Shown: positions 34,827-43,073 of the stretch, piece by piece
Layout of the letters: every line of letters begins with the position of its first letter
How positions within the stretch are numbered: position 1 is the stretch's first letter
From: JBPBQZ01 sp050955105
GTDB lineage: Bacteria; Pseudomonadota; Gammaproteobacteria; Burkholderiales; Burkholderiaceae
Reading direction: 5' to 3'
DNA length: 64,000 nt
NCBI GenBank assembly: GCA_050955105.1
Contig: JBPBQZ010000088.1
Span: 3,189-67,188 of the forward strand
The notes under the pieces: generated by a model
Seen by the model: only the letters and a program-made list of their open reading frames with translations
What the model was told of the DNA's origin: nothing
Databases searched by the model: none
Position numbers and translations under genes: made by a program

Positions 34827-35645
34827 ATGCATTCACTCAAAGACAAGACGCTTTTCATCACTGGCGCGAGTCGCGGCATCGGTCTGGCTATCGCCAAGCG
34901 TGCCGCCCGCGACGGCGCGCGCATCGTGATTGCCGCGAAGACCGCTGAACCGCATCCCAAGCTGCCCGGCACCATCTACACGGCGGCCCGCGAGATCGAG
35001 GCGGCAGGCGGCAGCGCCTTGCCGCTGGTGGTCGACATCCGCCACGAAGATCAAGTGCAAAGTGCGGTCGAGCGCGCTGTGGAGGCCTTCGGCGGCATCG
35101 ACATCCTCGTCAACAACGCCAGCGCCATCAGCAAGACCGGCACGCTGCAAACCGACATGAAGCGCTTTGACCTGTTGAATGGCATCAACGCGCGCGGCAC
35201 CTATATGGTGAGTCGCACCTGTCTGCCGCATCTGCTGAAAGCCGCCAACCCGCACGTGCTGATGCTGTCACCGCCGCTGAATATGGAAGAGCGTTGGTTC
35301 GCGCCCAACGTCGCCTACACCATGGCCAAGTTCGCCATGAGCATGTGCGTGCTCGGCATGGCCGGTGAGTTTCGCGGGCGCGTGGCCTTCAATGCGCTGT
35401 GGCCGCGCACCATGATCGGCACGGCCGCCGTGCAGAACCTGCTGGGTGGCGATGCGGTAATGCAACGCACGCGCCGTCCCGAAATCATGGGCGACGCCGC
35501 GTATCTCATATTCACGCAGCCGCAAGCCAGCTTCACCGGCCGCTTTTGCGTCGACGAAACGCTATTGCGTGAATTTGGCGAAAACGATTTCTCGAAATAC
35601 GGCTCGACGAACGAGGCGGACTTGATTCCCGACTCGTTTATTTAG
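34827..35645 (+). CDS. SDR oxidoreductase, HSDL2-like
   Basis: A 272-aa short-chain dehydrogenase. Motifs: TGASRGIG (12-19), the long AAREIEAAGGSALPLVVDIRHEDQV strand-helix, NNASAISKTGTL, and YTMAK as the active YxxxK. The stretch AKTAEPHPKLPGTIYTAAREIE is the recognisable signature of the HSDL2-like group, whose bacterial members are of unknown substrate. It stands alone on the plus strand between the toxin-antitoxin pair and the Rrf2-type regulator. Its stop is 114 bp from the end of that convergent gene. Confidence 0.9.
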   Translation: MHSLKDKTLFITGASRGIGLAIAKRAARDGARIVIAAKTAEPHPKLPGTIYTAAREIEAAGGSALPLVVDIRHEDQVQSAVERAVEAFGGIDILVNNASAISKTGTLQTDMKRFDLLNGINARGTYMVSRTCLPHLLKAANPHVLMLSPPLNMEERWFAPNVAYTMAKFAMSMCVLGMAGEFRGRVAFNALWPRTMIGTAAVQNLLGGDAVMQRTRRPEIMGDAAYLIFTQPQASFTGRFCVDETLLREFGENDFSKYGSTNEADLIPDSFI

Positions 35646-35759
35646 GGGTTCATTCCGTATCGTCGTCACGGCTACCGATGCGCCAGCGCTGCCGTTGCCG
35701 CTGGCGGCGCCGCGGGCGCCCGGCGTCCGGTTGATGAGGTCGGAACGCCGTCCCGCTCC

Positions 35760-36206
35760 TCAAGCGGCGACTAGTGGGATGCCAAGCAATTTCGCCAATT
35801 TCGGCTTCTTCGTCATGACATCGGCCAAGGTATATCGATCCAGCGTCTGCATGAAACTGGCCAGCGCTTCTCGCATCGCACCCTTCAGAATGCACGCAGT
35901 GCCGATACGGCACGAATGACCCGATCGGTCGAGACACTCGACCAGAAACATATCGGTCTCCGTGCAGCGAATCACTTCGCCGATGGTAATGGAGCCAGGC
36001 GAGCGCGCCAGCCTGACGCCGCCACCACCGCCTCGTACGGCTTCGATGAAGCCCGCGGCCGCCAACTCTTGTGCCACCTTCACCAAGTGATATTTCGATA
36101 TGTCGTAAGCCTCGGCTACATCGCGGATCTTGCACAAGTGGTCACCTTGTGTACCCAGGTAAACCAGCAAGCGCAACGCAAAATCGCTATAAGTCGTCAG
36201 TCGCAT
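35760..36206 (-). CDS. nsrR: Rrf2-family regulator, NsrR-like nitric-oxide sensor
   Basis: A 148-aa repressor. The winged helix-turn-helix fills residues 1-60 (MRLTTYSDFALRLLVYLG, DISKYHLVKVAQELAAAGF). The three cluster-ligand cysteines are Cys91, Cys99 and Cys105 in ECLDRSGHSCRIGTACIL, the C-x7-C-x5-C arrangement characteristic of NsrR, so it should bind an iron-sulfur cluster destroyed by nitric oxide. No hmp or other obvious detoxification gene is next to it in the window. The 549-bp region upstream holds an inverted repeat (36298-36322) that could be its site. Confidence 0.88.
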   Translation of the reverse strand: MRLTTYSDFALRLLVYLGTQGDHLCKIRDVAEAYDISKYHLVKVAQELAAAGFIEAVRGGGGGVRLARSPGSITIGEVIRCTETDMFLVECLDRSGHSCRIGTACILKGAMREALASFMQTLDRYTLADVMTKKPKLAKLLGIPLVAA

Positions 36207-36755
36207 TGAAATCCTCGATCAGTGGGATTGGCCATCCCCCGACACACAAACCGGTTGTTATGGACGCACTCTGCCGGTGCACAATCCGGGATAGTCATAA
36301 GTGGCATCTAGCCAACCACTTAACGAACTATCATTTCGATTGATTGTACCGAGCCGAAAACCTTCAAGTGGGGCCTTCAAAGCAGCACTCGACAGCATTG
36401 CGGCGCGGTGCTATTCGAACAGCAGCCTGCTTTTGCGTCGCCGCGGTTCGCCGCCAGAGGCGACCGTGATTTTGCGCACGTCATACCGCCGCCATCAGCG
36501 CGTGCGATAATCCGCCCCATCAATGCCCGGCTGCACGCCGCCAGGCATGTTTTCCGCCACGCGCCCCACCTTTTCACTCAGCACGTTTCGCCGCCCTGAA
36601 TACTTTAAATACCGGGCTCGGAATGGTTCCTCCCCGACCTCTCGCATAGCGGTCGGGCATCAAGCCAAGTAACTGATCGCCGCCGCCACGCTACCCGTCC
36701 CACGCAGACGGCGATCTGGCATGGGCGTTTCATCCGCCATTCACTGGAGCATTCT
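36207..36755. other. 549-bp intergenic region between nsrR and acyltransferase, with structured leader
   Basis: No convincing gene. Contents: an inverted repeat TAAGTGG (36298-36304) / CCACTTA (36316-36322) close to nsrR; a hairpin CCCGACC (36633-36639) / GGTCGGG (36651-36657); and an 8-bp stem GATCGCCG (36675-36682) / CGGCGATC (36709-36716) enclosing 26 nt, both upstream of the acyltransferase start. The two stems could form a structured 5' leader. Confidence 0.5.
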
Positions 36756-37631
36756 TTGGGCAAATTCGGCTTCGCGCTGCTCGTGCTTTTGCTGCGCGCG
36801 CTTTCCCTGCTTCCCTACGGCTGGGTGGCACGGCTCGGCACGCTGCTGGGTTCGCTGCTCTATCTGCTGCCCAGTCGTCGCAAGCACATCGTGCAGGTGA
36901 ACCTGCGCTTATGCTTCCCCGACAAGACAGAAGACGAATACGCGGTGCTGGCGCGCGCGCACCTGCGTCAAGTGGTGCGCAGCTATCTCGAACGCGGCAT
37001 CCAGTGGTTCGGCAGCGCCCGCACGATTGCAAAGATCGTTGAAATCGACAGCCACATCGACTTGCACGACCCGCAACCACCACCCACCATCTTCATGGGC
37101 TTTCACTTCGTCGGCATCGAAGTCGGCTGCCTGTGTTATTCGACGCAACTGCCACTGGCCTCGCTCTACACGCGCATGTCGAATACGCGTTTGTGCGACC
37201 TGGCGCGCGAACGCCGCGGCCGCTTCGGCGCCAATATGATCGAACGCGCCACCAGCGCCCGCAAAATCATTACCCTGCTGCGCGCCGGTACGCCGGTGAT
37301 GCTGGCGGCGGATATGGACTACGGCGTCGACAATTCGGTATTCGTGCCTTTCTTCGGTGTGCCGGCCTGCACGCTCACCTCGGTATCACGCCTCGCCGCG
37401 CTCGGCCATGCGCGCGTGGTGCCCATCGTCACCGAGGTGTTGCCCGACTATCGCGGCTACAAGATGACGGTGTTCGAACCTTTGATCAACTTCCCGTCCG
37501 GCGACGAGCGCGCGGACGCGCGGCGCATGAATGCGTTTCTCGAATCGCAGATTTTGAAGTTTCCCGAACAATATTATTGGGTGCATCGGCGTTTCAAGCA
37601 CCGGCCACCCGGCATGCCGGCGGTGTACTGA
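36756..37631 (+). CDS. LpxL/HtrB-family lipid A acyltransferase
   Basis: A 291-aa membrane-associated acyltransferase that adds a secondary acyl chain to lipid A precursors. It has an N-terminal hydrophobic anchor (ALLVLLLRALSLLPYGWVARLG), the catalytic H-x4-E motif in GFHFVGIEVG, and later family motifs DYGVDNSVFVPFFGVPA and FPEQYYWVHRRFKHRP. The start is a TTG at 36756 with GGAG exactly 6 nt upstream; no ATG gives the full anchor. It appears as a single-gene unit with a structured upstream region and a hairpin downstream. Confidence 0.9.
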   Translation: MGKFGFALLVLLLRALSLLPYGWVARLGTLLGSLLYLLPSRRKHIVQVNLRLCFPDKTEDEYAVLARAHLRQVVRSYLERGIQWFGSARTIAKIVEIDSHIDLHDPQPPPTIFMGFHFVGIEVGCLCYSTQLPLASLYTRMSNTRLCDLARERRGRFGANMIERATSARKIITLLRAGTPVMLAADMDYGVDNSVFVPFFGVPACTLTSVSRLAALGHARVVPIVTEVLPDYRGYKMTVFEPLINFPSGDERADARRMNAFLESQILKFPEQYYWVHRRFKHRPPGMPAVY

Positions 37632-37711
37632 CTATATCGTTGATATACATAGCTTTGCGCAATTCCATTCAGGCGATTCAAGAAGCCGATTCAATGGCGT
37701 CGATATTAAGG

Positions 37712-37750
37712 GCTGTCGATATAAGGGACGAAATGCCTTGACAGCCTTTG
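37712..37750 (+). terminator. Candidate terminator after acyltransferase
   Basis: GGCTGTC (37712-37718) pairs with GACAGCC (37741-37747), with an inner AAGG/CCTT extension, followed by TTT. It is 80 bp past the acyltransferase stop. Confidence 0.45.
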
Positions 37751-37904
37751 CGCCAACACGTACCTTGCGTGTCGAAGTATCAAAGAAGCTCGATTGCTGT
37801 TCATCATTCCCGGGTTAGTTCGCGGTATTTGTTGTCCTCTCTCTTCCTTGATGCTTTCCTCACTCCGATAAGGGGTGGGCACCTTTAAATCTCAAGGAAT
37901 TCTT

Positions 37905-38108
37905 ATGGATGCCGGTACCGTCAAGTGGTTCAACGATAGCAAGGGTTTCGGATTCATCACCCCCGATGCAGGTGGTGACGATCTGTTCGCTCATTTCTCC
38001 GAAATCCGCGGTGAAGGTTTCAAAACCCTCGCCGAAGGTCAGAAAGTGAGCTACGAAGCCAAGAAGGGCCCGAAGGGTCTGCAGGCTTCGAACATCACCC
38101 CGCTGTAA
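37905..38108 (+). CDS. Cold-shock protein, CspA family
   Basis: A 67-aa single cold-shock domain. RNP1-type KGFGFITPD and RNP2-type DLFAHFSEI motifs are intact, and the protein ends LQASNITPL, as in betaproteobacterial Csp proteins. It binds single-stranded nucleic acid as an RNA chaperone. The ATG at 37905 follows AAGGA at 6 nt; a GTG ten codons upstream is ignored. The 273-bp upstream gap leaves room for the long leader common for csp genes. A perfect tetraloop terminator follows. Confidence 0.95.
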   Translation: MDAGTVKWFNDSKGFGFITPDAGGDDLFAHFSEIRGEGFKTLAEGQKVSYEAKKGPKGLQASNITPL

Positions 38109-38120
38109 ATCGTTTCAAAG

Positions 38121-38140
38121 TGGGCCGGTTCGCCGGCCCA
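38121..38140 (+). terminator. UUCG tetraloop terminator of csp gene
   Basis: TGGGCCGG (38121-38128), loop TTCG, CCGGCCCA (38133-38140): a perfect 8-bp stem capped by the very stable UUCG tetraloop, 12 bp after the csp stop. There is no T run directly after it. Confidence 0.7.
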
Positions 38141-38195
38141 TCGCTCTAGCCAGGTAGTTCAAGGAGCCCACGGGCTCCGGCTAGGGTTCCCTCCG

Positions 38196-38269
38196 CGCAG
38201 TTCAGCGCAATCGCTCCCCCGCTCAGTTCTCATGCTTCGCAGTTCGGCGTAACGCTTCTCCGCTCGGTT
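38196..38269 (+). repeat. Two imperfect tandem repeats of about 32 bp
   Basis: Copy 1 (38196-38228) and copy 2 (38238-38269) both run CGCAGTTC(A/G)GCG... to CCGCTC(A/G)GTT. They lie between the csp terminator and the next small gene, just after a GGAGCCC / GGGCTCC palindrome (38163-38178). Function unknown. Confidence 0.5.
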
Positions 38270-38381
38270 TATCTGCGCACGTCATGTCGCGCGCTCCCTT
38301 CGCTTTTCCATACGTCCCCGCTTTGACCGCTTCCGCCTTTGTCTCGGCACGCGCCGTCACGCTGACGTTCACCTAAACCTC

Positions 38382-38609
38382 ATGCAAGATAAAACTATTC
38401 AACAACACTACAACGGCTATACCGTCCGCCCTTCTGCCTATCGCCTGCCCGACGGCTCGTTTTCGGCCAATCTTCTTCTGGAACGCGGCAGCGCCAGCGG
38501 CGAAGCGGCGCAATACGAGTTTCACGCACTCGACTATTTCGATAATGAAGCCCAGGCGATTCGCTATTCACATCGCTGGGGCCGTGACTGGGTCGACAAC
38601 CGCGGTTGA
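38382..38609 (+). CDS. Small conserved hypothetical protein downstream of csp
   Basis: A 75-aa soluble protein beginning MQDKTIQQHYNGYTVRPSA and ending HRWGRDWVDNRG. It is rich in aromatics and acidic residues, with no helix long enough to span a membrane. I recognise the pattern as a short Burkholderia protein often placed after a cold-shock gene (memory, possibly the DUF6723 group), which supports it as real. It begins with an ATG at 38382; no strong ribosome binding site is visible. Separate transcription from csp is likely because of the terminator at 38121-38140. Confidence 0.72.
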   Translation: MQDKTIQQHYNGYTVRPSAYRLPDGSFSANLLLERGSASGEAAQYEFHALDYFDNEAQAIRYSHRWGRDWVDNRG

Positions 38610-38644
38610 AGCCCGCTTCGATTGCATAGATTGGTATTCCCCAA

Positions 38645-40039
38645 TCAAATAACCGCTGGCATCACCGTGCGCGGCTGCTTCAAAGTTAGCGCGACACTTT
38701 TCAGCGCGTTGCCAAGATTCTCGCGACTGGTCGGGCCGCCCAGGCAGATACGCACCGCATCGATCGCATGCGCGGACACAGCAAAAGCACTGCTCGGCAC
38801 CACGCCCACGCCACAGGCGCTCATCTCCAGCGCGAATTCGGCGGCATGCCAGCCTTCGGGCAATTTCAGCCAGATATGAAACGCCTCGTGATGGATCAAT
38901 GCCAAGTCCGGCGGCAGGATACGCGCCGCCAGGCGTGTGCGGATGGCCGTCTCGGCGCGGATCGCACCCAGCGCAATATCGGCAGTGCCATCGGTCACCC
39001 AGCGCGTCGCCAGCGCTGCGGTAATCGGCGACGCCATCACCGTGGTGGCGCGCAGTGCCGACACCAGGCGCGCGCGCAACGCCTCGTTCGGCGCCACCAT
39101 GTAGGCGATGCGCAACCCCGCGCTGAAGCTTTTTGAGAAGCCGGCGATATAGAAGGTCAATTCAGGCGCCAGCGACGCAATCGTCGGCGGCGCGTCACGT
39201 TCCAGAAAACCATAGGCATCGTCTTCGAGAATCGCCACGTCATAGTGCCGGGCGACTTCCGCTAACGCGTGCCGGCGCTCCGCGCTAGTGGTCAAGGTCG
39301 TCGGGTTATTCAAAGTCGGCACGCAATAAAGCGCTTTGGGTGCGTATTGCGCGCAGGCGCCCGCGAACGCCACTGCATCGATCCCCTCGCCATCGGTCGG
39401 CAAGCCGACCAGACGAATTCCTAGTTGCTTGGCCAGCGCGCGCAGACCCGGATAGGTCAGCTCCTCGCAGCACACCGTCGAACCGACCGGCGCAATCATG
39501 CTGAGGGCCGCCAGGATGCCGCACTGAGCACCGGGCACCACCACGATGCGCGAAGCGTCGACCGACAGCCCGCGGCGGCGCAGCCACAGTTGCGCCGCTT
39601 CGCAGTCGCGCGCCGAACCACCGAAATCCGCATAGCGCGTCATCTCCGACAGATCGGCCGACACCGCATTCCAGCCCTCGAGCATCGATTCACGCACGCG
39701 CGGCGAATCGGGCTCGGGCGGCATATTCATCGTCATATCCACCACCGCGCCAGTCAGCACCGCGCGCGGCACGCTAGGGCGGCGATGGCCGCTGACGAAG
39801 CTGCCGCGCCCCACCGTCGACTCGATCAGCCCGCGCCGTTGTGCTTCGGCGTAAGCGCGCGACACCGTCGTGAAATCGAGATGCAGACGCGCCGCCAGTT
39901 CGCGCTGCGGCGGCAGGCGCTGACCTTGCGTCAGGCGTCCGAGCGCAACGTCGTCGGCAATGCAATCGGCAATCGCCAGATACACCGGCTTGCGCTCGCC
40001 TTTGCGCAGGCGCGGCGTCCAGAGCGAGACATCTTTCAT
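38645..40039 (-). CDS. MocR-type regulator: GntR helix-turn-helix fused to PLP aminotransferase domain
   Basis: A 464-aa protein. Residues about 15-85 form a GntR winged helix (PVYLAIADCIADDVALGRLTQG, LPPQRELAARLHLDFTTVSRAY); a short linker leads to a type I aminotransferase fold with VVPGAQCGILAALSMI, CVPTLNNPTT, ILEDDAYGFLERD and the PLP-lysine motif FSKSFSAGLRIAYM. MocR proteins sense PLP or PLP-amino-compound adducts and often control a neighbouring gene set. It is divergent from the nitrilase cluster. The start at 40039 has GGGAGAA 6-7 nt upstream. It could regulate that cluster (inference). Confidence 0.9.
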   Translation of the reverse strand: MKDVSLWTPRLRKGERKPVYLAIADCIADDVALGRLTQGQRLPPQRELAARLHLDFTTVSRAYAEAQRRGLIESTVGRGSFVSGHRRPSVPRAVLTGAVVDMTMNMPPEPDSPRVRESMLEGWNAVSADLSEMTRYADFGGSARDCEAAQLWLRRRGLSVDASRIVVVPGAQCGILAALSMIAPVGSTVCCEELTYPGLRALAKQLGIRLVGLPTDGEGIDAVAFAGACAQYAPKALYCVPTLNNPTTLTTSAERRHALAEVARHYDVAILEDDAYGFLERDAPPTIASLAPELTFYIAGFSKSFSAGLRIAYMVAPNEALRARLVSALRATTVMASPITAALATRWVTDGTADIALGAIRAETAIRTRLAARILPPDLALIHHEAFHIWLKLPEGWHAAEFALEMSACGVGVVPSSAFAVSAHAIDAVRICLGGPTSRENLGNALKSVALTLKQPRTVMPAVI

Positions 40040-40402
40040 TGCTACTTCTCCCAAATTAGTGGCGTGGGCGCACCAGCTTCATGCGTGCAGCGCACGTCGG
40101 CGTGCGCTGCACGCACCACACTGGATAAGCACCTGCGCCGTGGCAGCGTGCACATTGTATGGATCGAGTGATTGGATACCCCATAAAGCCCCGATTTACC
40201 GCGGTTTATGGCGATTTGAACGGGCCTTTCGCGGCGCCGCCGAAGCCTGGCAATGGTTGGATTGTATGCATACCCATGCAATCAATGCGAGCGGTAAAAA
40301 AACATTGATGGCATGTCCGGTGCGAGTAAAGGGCACAGCAACGCGGCGCTTCAACAGCGTCGTCCGCGCGCGAATTTACTCAACGTACCCCAGGAGCAGA
40401 CC
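40040..40402. promoter_or_regulatory. 363-bp divergent control region between MocR gene and Nit1C-like cluster
   Basis: Contains a perfect 15-bp inverted repeat TGCGTGCAGCGCACG (40082-40096) / CGTGCGCTGCACGCA (40101-40115) with TCGG loop; a direct repeat ATTGTATG at 40154-40161 and 40261-40268; an inverted repeat CCATAAA (40181-40187) / TTTATGG (40205-40211); and a palindrome GTATGCATAC (40264-40273). MocR proteins usually bind direct repeats, so ATTGTATG is the better operator candidate. No gene is seen here. Confidence 0.55.
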
Positions 40403-40885
40403 ATGCCAGCTGTCGATTACGCCCCGCATAAAAAAGGCGATTTCTTTGTCGACTACGAAGAGAAGGTATTTGAAGACGTTAAAGCCGAACCCGGCGAAAA
40501 GGCCTTGGTAACCTTTCATACGGTGGCCTTCGAAGGCTCGATCGGCCTCGTCAATATGCTGCAAGCCACGCGGCTGCAGCGCAAAGGCTTTGAAACCTCG
40601 ATTCTGCTTTACGGACCGGGCGTCACGCTCGGCGTGCAACGCGGCTTTCCGACCTTGGGCGACGAAGCGTTTCCAGGCCATCTGGCCGTCAACAAGCAGA
40701 TCGGCAAGTTCATTGAGGAAGGCGGCAAGGTGTACGCCTGCCGCTTCGCGCTGCAAGCCTTGTACGGCCATGGCGAGCGCGCGTTGATCGAAGGTATCCG
40801 CCCGATCAGCCCGCTCGACGTGCTCGACCTGGTGTTGCTGCATCGTCGCAATAACGCCTTCATCCTCGACACCTGGACGCTGTAA
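40403..40885 (+). CDS. MSMEG_0572-family protein (Nit1C cluster, NitB position)
   Basis: A 160-aa protein of the MSMEG_0572 / nitrogen-starvation-response family, always found beside a nitrilase in Nit1C clusters. Family-like tracts are VDYEEKVFEDVKAEPGEKALVTFHTVAFEGSIG, LQATRLQRKGFETSILLYGPGV and the C-terminal LDLVLLHRRNNAFILDTWTL. The fold resembles DsrE-like sulfur-relay subunits (inference). Biochemical role is unknown. CAGGAG precedes the ATG at 40403; 30 upstream in-frame residues are not needed. First gene of the operon, 6 bp before the nitrilase. Confidence 0.85.
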   Translation: MPAVDYAPHKKGDFFVDYEEKVFEDVKAEPGEKALVTFHTVAFEGSIGLVNMLQATRLQRKGFETSILLYGPGVTLGVQRGFPTLGDEAFPGHLAVNKQIGKFIEEGGKVYACRFALQALYGHGERALIEGIRPISPLDVLDLVLLHRRNNAFILDTWTL

Positions 40886-40891
40886 GCCGCC

Positions 40892-41941
40892 ATGCCGAAC
40901 GCGAACCCAATCATCCGTGCGGCGGCGGTGCAGCTATCGCCTGATCTCGAGACGGCGCACGGCAGCGTGGACAAGGTATGTGAGGCGATTCGCGCGGCCG
41001 CGGCTCGCGGTGCGCAGATCGTCGTGTTTCCCGAAACCTGCGTGCCGTATTACCCATATTTCTCGTTCATCAAGCCGGCTTTCGCGTTCGGCGCCGAGCA
41101 TCTTCGTCTGTATGAACACGCGGTGGTGGTGCCGGGGCCGGTGACCGAAACGGTCGGGGCGGCGGCACGCGCGGCGGGCGTGGTGGTGGTGCTCGGCGTG
41201 AACGAGCGCGACCACGGCACGCTGTACAACACGCAACTGGTGTTCGATGCGGACGGCACCCTTATCTTGAAACGCCGCAAGATCACGCCGACTTATCACG
41301 AACGCATGATCTGGGGCCAGGGCGACGGCAGCGGCCTGAAGGTGGTCGATTCCGCGGTCGGCCGGGTCGGTGCCCTGGCCTGTTGGGAACACTACAACCC
41401 GCTGGCACGCTACGCACTGATGGCGCAGCACGAAGAAATCCATTGCGCGCAGTTTCCCGGTTCGCTGGTCGGGCAGATCTTCGCCGACCAGATGGCCGTG
41501 ACGATTCGCCATCACGCCCTGGAATCGGGCTGCTTCGTCATCAACGCCACCGGCTGGCTCACGCCCGCGCAAATCCAATCCATTACCGATGATCCGGCGC
41601 TGCAGCGACCGCTGCAAGGCGGCTGCTTCACGGCCGTCGTCTCGCCCGAAGGCGTGCTGCTCGGGCAGCTCACCGAAGGCGAAGGCATGGTGGTCGCCGA
41701 TCTCGATATGGCGCTCATTACCAAGCGCAAGCGAATGATGGATTCAGTCGGTCACTACGCGCGGCCCGAATTGTTGAGCCTGTTGATCGACACGCGTGCG
41801 AGCAGTCCCACGCACCCCCTGGCCACGTCCGCCGGCGCCGCGGCCAGCCAGCCTACCAGCCCGCCGCCGCAGTTCAACGAGGAGCTTCTCGATGGAAATC
41901 CTGACCCCCAACAACCCGCCCGACCAACGGCTCGTCACTGA
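40892..41941 (+). CDS. Nitrilase, Nit1 branch (NitC position of Nit1C)
   Basis: A 349-aa carbon-nitrogen hydrolase. The catalytic triad is readable: Glu48 in VVFPETC, Lys130 in LKRRKITPTYHER, Cys164 in GALACWEHYNPLARYA. The CWEH and ITPTYHERMIWGQGDG motifs are those of true nitrilases (nitrile to carboxylic acid plus ammonia). The last 45 residues are a Pro/Ala/Ser-rich tail (SSPTHPLATSAGAAASQPT...) outside the fold, the final part of which overlaps the next gene by 50 bp. In Pseudomonas the Nit1C nitrilase is tied to growth on cyanide; the natural nitrile here is unknown. Confidence 0.93.
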   Translation: MPNANPIIRAAAVQLSPDLETAHGSVDKVCEAIRAAAARGAQIVVFPETCVPYYPYFSFIKPAFAFGAEHLRLYEHAVVVPGPVTETVGAAARAAGVVVVLGVNERDHGTLYNTQLVFDADGTLILKRRKITPTYHERMIWGQGDGSGLKVVDSAVGRVGALACWEHYNPLARYALMAQHEEIHCAQFPGSLVGQIFADQMAVTIRHHALESGCFVINATGWLTPAQIQSITDDPALQRPLQGGCFTAVVSPEGVLLGQLTEGEGMVVADLDMALITKRKRMMDSVGHYARPELLSLLIDTRASSPTHPLATSAGAAASQPTSPPPQFNEELLDGNPDPQQPARPTARH

Positions 41942-43073
41942 ACTGCAATCGCTGGGATTGCGCCTGGCCGATCCGGGTGCCGGCGCGCCCAGCCGGCGCG
42001 GCGGTGCCGGCCCATCCGACCACAAGGCGGTAATGGTGGACGGCCATACGGTGATGGTGCCGGTGCACACATCGAGCGCCTGGCGTTCGCCCTATCTCGC
42101 CGACGCACCCGGGCAGGACGGTCGCAGCCAGTTGAAGCGCGACGGCATTCCCATCGCAATGCTGTCGTTCCCGAAAGTGCCGCGCTTCTATGGGCTGCAA
42201 ACGCTCGACGGCGTCGAATATTCGAAAATCGCCACGCTGCATGGCGCCGACGTCTTGGCAACCACCGTGTTGCAGACCTGCATCCGCTACGAAAGCCGCC
42301 GCAAGGCCTGCCAGTTCTGCGCGATCGGCCAGTCGCTGGCGGCAGGCCGCACGATCGCCCGCAAGACGCCTGAGCAGTTGGCTGAAGTGGCGCGCGCCGC
42401 AGTGCGGCTGGACGGCGTCAAGCATATGGTGATGACCACCGGCACACCCAATGCGACGGATCGCGGCGCGGCCATCATGTGCGAAAGCGCCGCGGCCGTG
42501 AAGGCAGCAGTCGATCTACCGATCCAGGCGCAATGCGAGCCGCCCGACGACGATGCCTGGTTCCAGCGTATGCGCGATGCCGGCGTCGACAGTCTCGGCA
42601 TGCACCTGGAAGCGGTAACGCCGGCCGTGCGCCAGCGCATCATGCCTGGCAAAGCGACGGTGCCGGTGTCGCGCTATCTCGACGCCTTCGCGGCGGCCAC
42701 AGCGGTGTTCGGTCGCGGCCAGGTCAGCACTTATATCCTCGCCGGTCTGGGCGACACCCCCGAGGCGATCCTCGATATCTCGGAAAAGCTGGTGGCGCTC
42801 GGCGTCTACCCGTTCGTCGTACCGTTCGTGCCCATCTCCGGCACGCCGCTGGAGGATCATGCGGCACCGTCGCCGGCCTTCATGCGCGGCATTCTCGAGC
42901 CGCTGGCTGCGATGCTCGATACGGCCGGCCTGGCGTCGCGCGATATCAAGGCCGGATGCGGCAAGTGCGGTGCGTGCTCGTCGCTCTCGACTTTCGAGAA
43001 AGGCGGTAGTCAGGCGACGCCTACGCTGCCGCGTGGCGTGGCGGAGTTTCTCGAAACCGGAGCCCCGGCGTGA
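41892..43073 (+). CDS. MSMEG_0568-family radical SAM protein (Nit1C)
   Basis: A 393-aa radical SAM enzyme. The putative cluster ligands are Cys130, Cys140 and Cys143 (C-x9-C-x2-C in QTCIRYESRRKACQFCAIG), not the common C-x3-C-x2-C. Barrel motifs include VMTTGTPNATDRG, IQAQCEPP, GVDSLGMHLEAV and STYILAGLGDTPEAIL. A second cysteine set, C356-x2-C359-x2-C362 (CGKCGACSS), may hold an auxiliary cluster. GAGGAG precedes the ATG at 41892, which lies inside the nitrilase end. Known only as a conserved Nit1C member; its reaction is not established. Confidence 0.9.
   Translation: MEILTPNNPPDQRLVTELQSLGLRLADPGAGAPSRRGGAGPSDHKAVMVDGHTVMVPVHTSSAWRSPYLADAPGQDGRSQLKRDGIPIAMLSFPKVPRFYGLQTLDGVEYSKIATLHGADVLATTVLQTCIRYESRRKACQFCAIGQSLAAGRTIARKTPEQLAEVARAAVRLDGVKHMVMTTGTPNATDRGAAIMCESAAAVKAAVDLPIQAQCEPPDDDAWFQRMRDAGVDSLGMHLEAVTPAVRQRIMPGKATVPVSRYLDAFAAATAVFGRGQVSTYILAGLGDTPEAILDISEKLVALGVYPFVVPFVPISGTPLEDHAAPSPAFMRGILEPLAAMLDTAGLASRDIKAGCGKCGACSSLSTFEKGGSQATPTLPRGVAEFLETGAPA

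Noticed and set aside
40040..40402. Sigma-54 promoter before the Nit1C-like operon
   Set aside because: TGGC and TTG elements exist but spacing between GG and GC is wrong by one to three bases in each candidate.
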